From Myxocyprinus asiaticus (lineage: Eukaryota > Chordata > Actinopteri > Cypriniformes > Catostomidae), in contig NC_059393.1 of NCBI RefSeq assembly GCF_019703515.2, forward strand, positions 12,550,001 through 12,614,000: 64,000 bases of DNA, given 5' to 3'. The notes under the pieces are model-generated. The model worked only from the letters and a program-made list of their open reading frames with translations, did not search any database and was not told the DNA's origin. Below are positions 59,946-64,000 of the stretch, piece after piece; within the stretch, counting starts at the first letter, position 1; each line of letters opens with the position of its first letter. Made by a program: the position numbers and the translations under genes.

Positions 59946-60524
59946 CTAATGTTCAGCTGAATAATTGATCAGGTCTGCTCTGTGTTTTTGATAATTAGTT
60001 GATAGCTTCTTAGCTTTAAGCCCTCTGATCCACTGGAAGAGTCTTGTTTTTACTCTGTTTTTTATTTGAAGCTGTTGTTTTGAGCTCAGATGGACTTAAG
60101 GTGTACTGATAAATGTCCCAAGGTTCGGCAAAGAAATGAAAGGTTTTCTTTTTTTTTTTTTTCTCATAACCTAATTTCATTATTCCATTCTCTCTTGATT
60201 GTGGTGTTGCTCAAGAGGCTTATTAGAGTTTTGTAAAGCATGCAGACAAAAAATTGGCCTACAGTTGTATTGTATATAAAATATCTGCTCAATTACTTAA
60301 TGATAGGCCCTCACTTTAATGCTCATAAATTGATTAATTTGTGTGATTCATAGAAGAGGCAGCGTAATCATCACTAGATAATTCTGAACAGTTTAAGTGA
60401 AAGTTTGTAAGCATATATTTCCGGTTTTAAAAGCCGTTCTCAACAGCCTCGTAAAATATCCAATATTAGCACAACTTTGACCGCATATCAGTTGAATTAT
60501 ATATAGATGTGCCAAGTTGTTAAA

Positions 60525-60895
60525 CCAGACTGATCACACTGTAAATTCGGTGCCAGTAAGTCGAAAGTTTTGCTACTATAATCAGTCCAAGATTACTGAA
60601 ATTTGAACCACTGCCCCCAAGTGGCTAAATACGGAAGTATTGTTGAAACTCACCATTGTTTATGTGAACGTGACTACTTCCTGGTTTCTATGGGACAAGA
60701 ACCTGTGTCTTTGGGGCTGCTCGCACAACCCCCTATCAGTAGCTCTAGAGGGAAAAGTGTTCATGCTGGAATTTTTGCAGAAATGTCTGATCGGGGGAAT
60801 GACGCTTGTCAGTATTTGGCTGAATGGGGTTGATTTCAGGGTACTTTCGGTAGCAACAAGTCGAATTCCTGCTTGATCATGTTGGATAAACGGCC
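60525..60895 (-). repeat. SINE-like repeat copy, minus strand
   Basis: Minus-strand match to 43545-43740 and 7180-7316, sharing the CAGACTGATCACACTGTAAA-type end and ACCACTGCCCCCAAGTGGC. Two overlapping frames of 76-78 codons here are repeat sequence. Confidence 0.6.
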
Positions 60896-61167
60896 TAAAG
60901 TTAGACTAATAAACTTGATGGATCAATTAGTTTATTGTGATTGTAAATAATATTAATATTTATGAGTATTTAACTGGTCAAGAGACACACTCGGGAGATT
61001 GTTAACACTGTGGAAACTGATCAATCTCCATTCCTCTCCTCAATCGATCATACGCCTCCCCTTTCCCTGTCTTAACAGCCAGACACTCTGCCGACTTGGT
61101 CCGTGTCCACTGCTAGCCTTGGACGAGTCCCAAAACTGCTCACCTGCACACTAATACATGAATTATG

Positions 61168-61173
61168 CCCCCC

Positions 61174-61216
<43 letters not shown>
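61168..61216. repeat. C23-(AC)13 low-complexity tract
   Basis: 23 C followed directly by about 13 AC units. Confidence 0.97.
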
Positions 61217-61222
<6 letters not shown>

Positions 61223-61909
61223 TCAAAGACAGACTACCATGAGGTCTCAGATATAGCTTGTACAACGAATGCAAATGTTTTCCCAAAAATATTTTATGAT
61301 GTCTCAGTTTACATTGCTGTCAGGCATACGGTGAAAGCATACATAATCTATGCGTCCCATGGACAGGGGCGTAACAGAATCACCGGGACAAGATTATAGC
61401 ATGAATTGCTTTCATTGCAGAGAGTTTGTTTGAACTACATCCAGCCTTCATTAGACTAGTGTTCTTTAGTGCATGGCCATAGTGCATGATACGTTCAAAA
61501 TTAAAACAAAAGGTATATTTTGGCACTTTCTGACAATACAGCAATACAAATACAATTAAAAGTATTCACAAAATGGCTGAGAAAGGTTCATTTAAAAAAA
61601 AGTTCTAGCATAAATTGTTTCCAGATCCTACTTGATTGGATATTCTGTATCTAATGCAACAATTTTTTTTACATTTTTACGTGTGACTTTCAAATACTTT
61701 TAAATACTTTTTGTGGCCATTATATTATTAATAGTTACCACTTACTTTTGAGTATCATTTGTACTCCTGACCAGATTATAGGTCATGTGTATGTATCAAA
61801 TATGTAGGCTAATAACAACACTGTACATTTTTAAAGTTCTGCAACACTCTCTTCCCGATATCCTGTCTTTCTCTAAGCTATAACCCATATGAAACAACGT
61901 CTGACTCTA

Positions 61910-62280
61910 AAATAAGTCCACAGAGCAAGAGGCAGAGATGCCAGGCAGCTCTCGGGTATGAAGCAATGCACCCGCAGCGGCTGGTGGCCACCTGCTCAAA
62001 GTCCCAGCATGCTTATCAGAGACGTGGCAGCACAGAGCAGTAGAGCAAACAGAGGCCCTGCCATGACAAACAAGCCGGGAGATTTCCACAAGATCAGGGA
62101 AAAGCGAGGCCAAATAAACCAGGCCTTCCAGTCTCGTGCGTCCAGAGCACATTAGAGCAGCTCCCACGGGACGCCTGAAAAGGAAGGCAGAATGTGACAC
62201 CTCAGCACAGATTGTTAGCACTTCCTCTGCGGATTCTGGGACACTTAGATGATCTCCCATGAGTTTAACTATACATTTAT
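61910..62280. promoter_or_regulatory. Candidate conserved block, also open on the minus strand
   Basis: GC-rich, non-repetitive island in AT-rich intron. The minus strand is open for 127 codons from 62290 to 61907, but the translation matches nothing I know. No splice-bounded exon is apparent, so regulatory or conserved non-coding DNA is the better guess. Confidence 0.3.
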
Positions 62281-63414
62281 AGCTTTCCAAATAGGCAGTA
62301 TTAGTGTAGGGAATCTATTGTCTGATCATCAAAATTACATCATATTATCACTCTACGATGTTGACTTAAAAACATCACGGACATGCGTCAACTACCTAAA
62401 TAGTGCCCATAAATGTGCTCTTCTCAAGTGTTCTTTGCAAATAAGCTACATGGCCCGTAAACATAATTGCAAGTTGATTAGTACATTTACTATTTAGTGA
62501 TTCTTGCTAAGGCAACGCTAAGTATTACATTGCACTGCACTGTTTGTGCTATTGTTATCAACGATACCTCAAATCATCTGGCTTGTTGAGGAAAGTTGTA
62601 CTATTTTTGCTTACCGGACAATACAATGGCCGAAACTCCCTATAAATCACTCAGAATACCTTAGCAATGGCTTCACAAATATTGGGAAATTTGTCACGTG
62701 CAAGCACCAAGAAGAAAATGTAAAAATCGATTTTCCCCCCTTTTATCTTATATTATTTTTTAAAAATGAGTAAGCCATATGTAGTTCCCAATAAAACATG
62801 GTGAAAATGGCCCAGCAGAAGAAAAAAAAAACAGAGGAAGTATGCGTACCAGCACATGAACAGATGTCCACTGAAGACATCTTAAAGCTCACTGCCTGAC
62901 AGCACCACTGATGTGTACTTCAAACCTCACCTACAGTTTCCCAACCAGCCACACTGATCCACATCCAAGAGGTCAAAAGATTTCGGATGGGATTTATTTC
63001 CTTTTTTCCCCCTCATTTCTTTTATTTCTCCTTTCCTTGTATTTATGCAAATGGTATTCTGGACCACATACTCGCAGTCTGCCTCAGTTGAAAATAAATC
63101 ATTCGTTTCATTCTGTTCATTAATGGACACTCAAGGAGATCCTATTAATCTGTTCATTAGGGCACTTCAAAAACAGAAAAAAATAAAAAATAAAATACTT
63201 ATTAAAAGCAGTTCCAGCTGTGTAAGCTTGTTACTGCGTGGCTTAACAATGCTTGTGGCACTCTACCAAAACCATGTGGGATAAAAAAAAAAATTGCTTG
63301 TGTTTGGCAATTCGGAGTCTATTCTATTATCACTGGTCAATCATTTTGGGCAATTATGTAAATAAATATTACTTTTGGATATGCAACGAGACATATTTGC
63401 ACATGATTTAAATG
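62281..63414. other. Intron 5 sequence without recognised elements
   Basis: AT-rich unique sequence with short A runs. Nothing was supported. Confidence 0.5.
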
Positions 63415-64000
63415 TTTTCAGATTCAAACTTTTTATTGATTCAAAACAAAACAGAATAAAGCATAATATAAATGCACAGAATCAACTTTTAACCCCTATA
63501 AACCCCCACTGTTTCCCCATCCCCCTCCCAGTTCCCAGCACTGTGGTCAAAGCCTAGGTTATATACATCCAGTACAAACACAAAAATAACACATATTGAG
63601 AAAATAAATATACAACAATCAACAAATAAGAGAGAAAAGAAGAAAAGAAAAATTCCACAAAGGATACAGTTTAGAATTTAGACCATAATCGCATTTCTCT
63701 CCACATGTTCTTCACTGAGAGCCTTCCAGAAAGGACAGGTATTTGCACCTTTTCTTAACATACACATCTATTCTGCCAAGCTGCTTACAGTATATGACAT
63801 CTTTTCAAATTCTGCCCCCCTACCCAATTTGGTGAACCATTCTTGAAATGAGGGAGCACCATTTGACTTCCATCCTCTAAGAATTATCTGTCTGCCAATC
63901 ATTAGTTTGGGCCCATCTTTTTGTATATTTGTCACCTATTTTAATAACCGCCCCCTCACCCAATATACATAGTCTAGGGCGGAAAGAAATTTGAGTGTCT
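63415..64000 (-). mobile_element. L1-type LINE 3' end, minus strand, continues past the window
   Basis: On the minus strand the sequence enters from 64000 with the C-terminal tail of an L1/Tx1-like ORF2. Recognisable text is IGRQIILRGWKSNGAPSFQE, then WFTKLGRGAEFEKMSYTVSS, with an in-frame stop just after. A 3' UTR follows and ends with an AATAAA signal at about 63430-63436, near the end of the element. The coding part visible is short, so clade assignment is tentative. Confidence 0.7.

Larger units (their letters stand above)
45429..64000 (+). other. nr5a2 intron 5, running off the window
   Basis: Starts at the GTATGT donor. I read through it for the next exon of the ligand-binding domain (expected to follow in phase 0) and found none, so the intron is longer than 18.5 kb. 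It contains repeats and candidate enhancers, listed separately. The remaining stretches, chiefly 46.3-50.4, 50.8-51.4 and 60.9-61.9 kb, show nothing recognisable. Confidence 0.9.

Noticed and set aside
60603..60876. Two overlapping frames of 76-78 codons
   Set aside because: Lie within a minus-strand SINE-like repeat copy.

Overview
This is a stretch of a fish nuclear genome, most likely a cyprinid. The sequence is AT-rich and intron-rich, full of microsatellites, and packed with short interspersed elements typical of teleosts: hAT-type non-autonomous elements with 8-bp target duplications, MITE-like elements bounded by TTAA, tRNA-derived SINE pieces, and LINE 3' tails including a UnaL2-type tail. 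The species cannot be named from the sequence alone. No bacterial or viral genes, CRISPR arrays or intact RNA genes were seen.

Only one protein-coding gene can be supported: nr5a2 (liver receptor homolog-1, LRH-1/FTZ-F1), on the + strand and incomplete. Four exons are certain. They carry the ATG of the short N-terminus (34676), the two zinc fingers, the FTZ-F1 box, the hinge and the first third of the ligand-binding domain. A further small exon (34333-34387) is proposed upstream. It splices in phase to 34623 and would give a longer N-terminus built like that of human isoform 1. The remaining ligand-binding-domain exons, including the AF-2 helix, were not found before 64000, so the window ends inside an intron of more than 18.5 kb.

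Layout: 1-33.9 kb is upstream non-coding DNA with repeats and several blocks that look like conserved regulatory DNA. About 33.9-34.7 kb is a CpG-rich promoter and 5' end with two inverted CCAAT boxes, a perfect forkhead site and a TTTAAA element. Coding exons occupy 34.3-45.4 kb. From 45.4 to 64 kb is intron 5, again a mixture of unique sequence, candidate enhancers and repeats, ending in the 3' part of an antisense L1-type LINE.

I do not see a new multi-gene system. The most interesting points are: (1) the in-phase upstream exon; (2) a read-through into intron 5 that would give a truncated receptor; (3) two copies of one TTAA-bounded MITE family lying in opposite orientation on either side of exon 5; (4) a hAT-type element family that carries a perfect NR5A/ERR-type monomer site (TCAAGGTCA), present twice upstream of this NR5A gene; (5) several clean nested insertions; and (6) blocks that look like conserved enhancers. 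Conservation itself could not be tested here.
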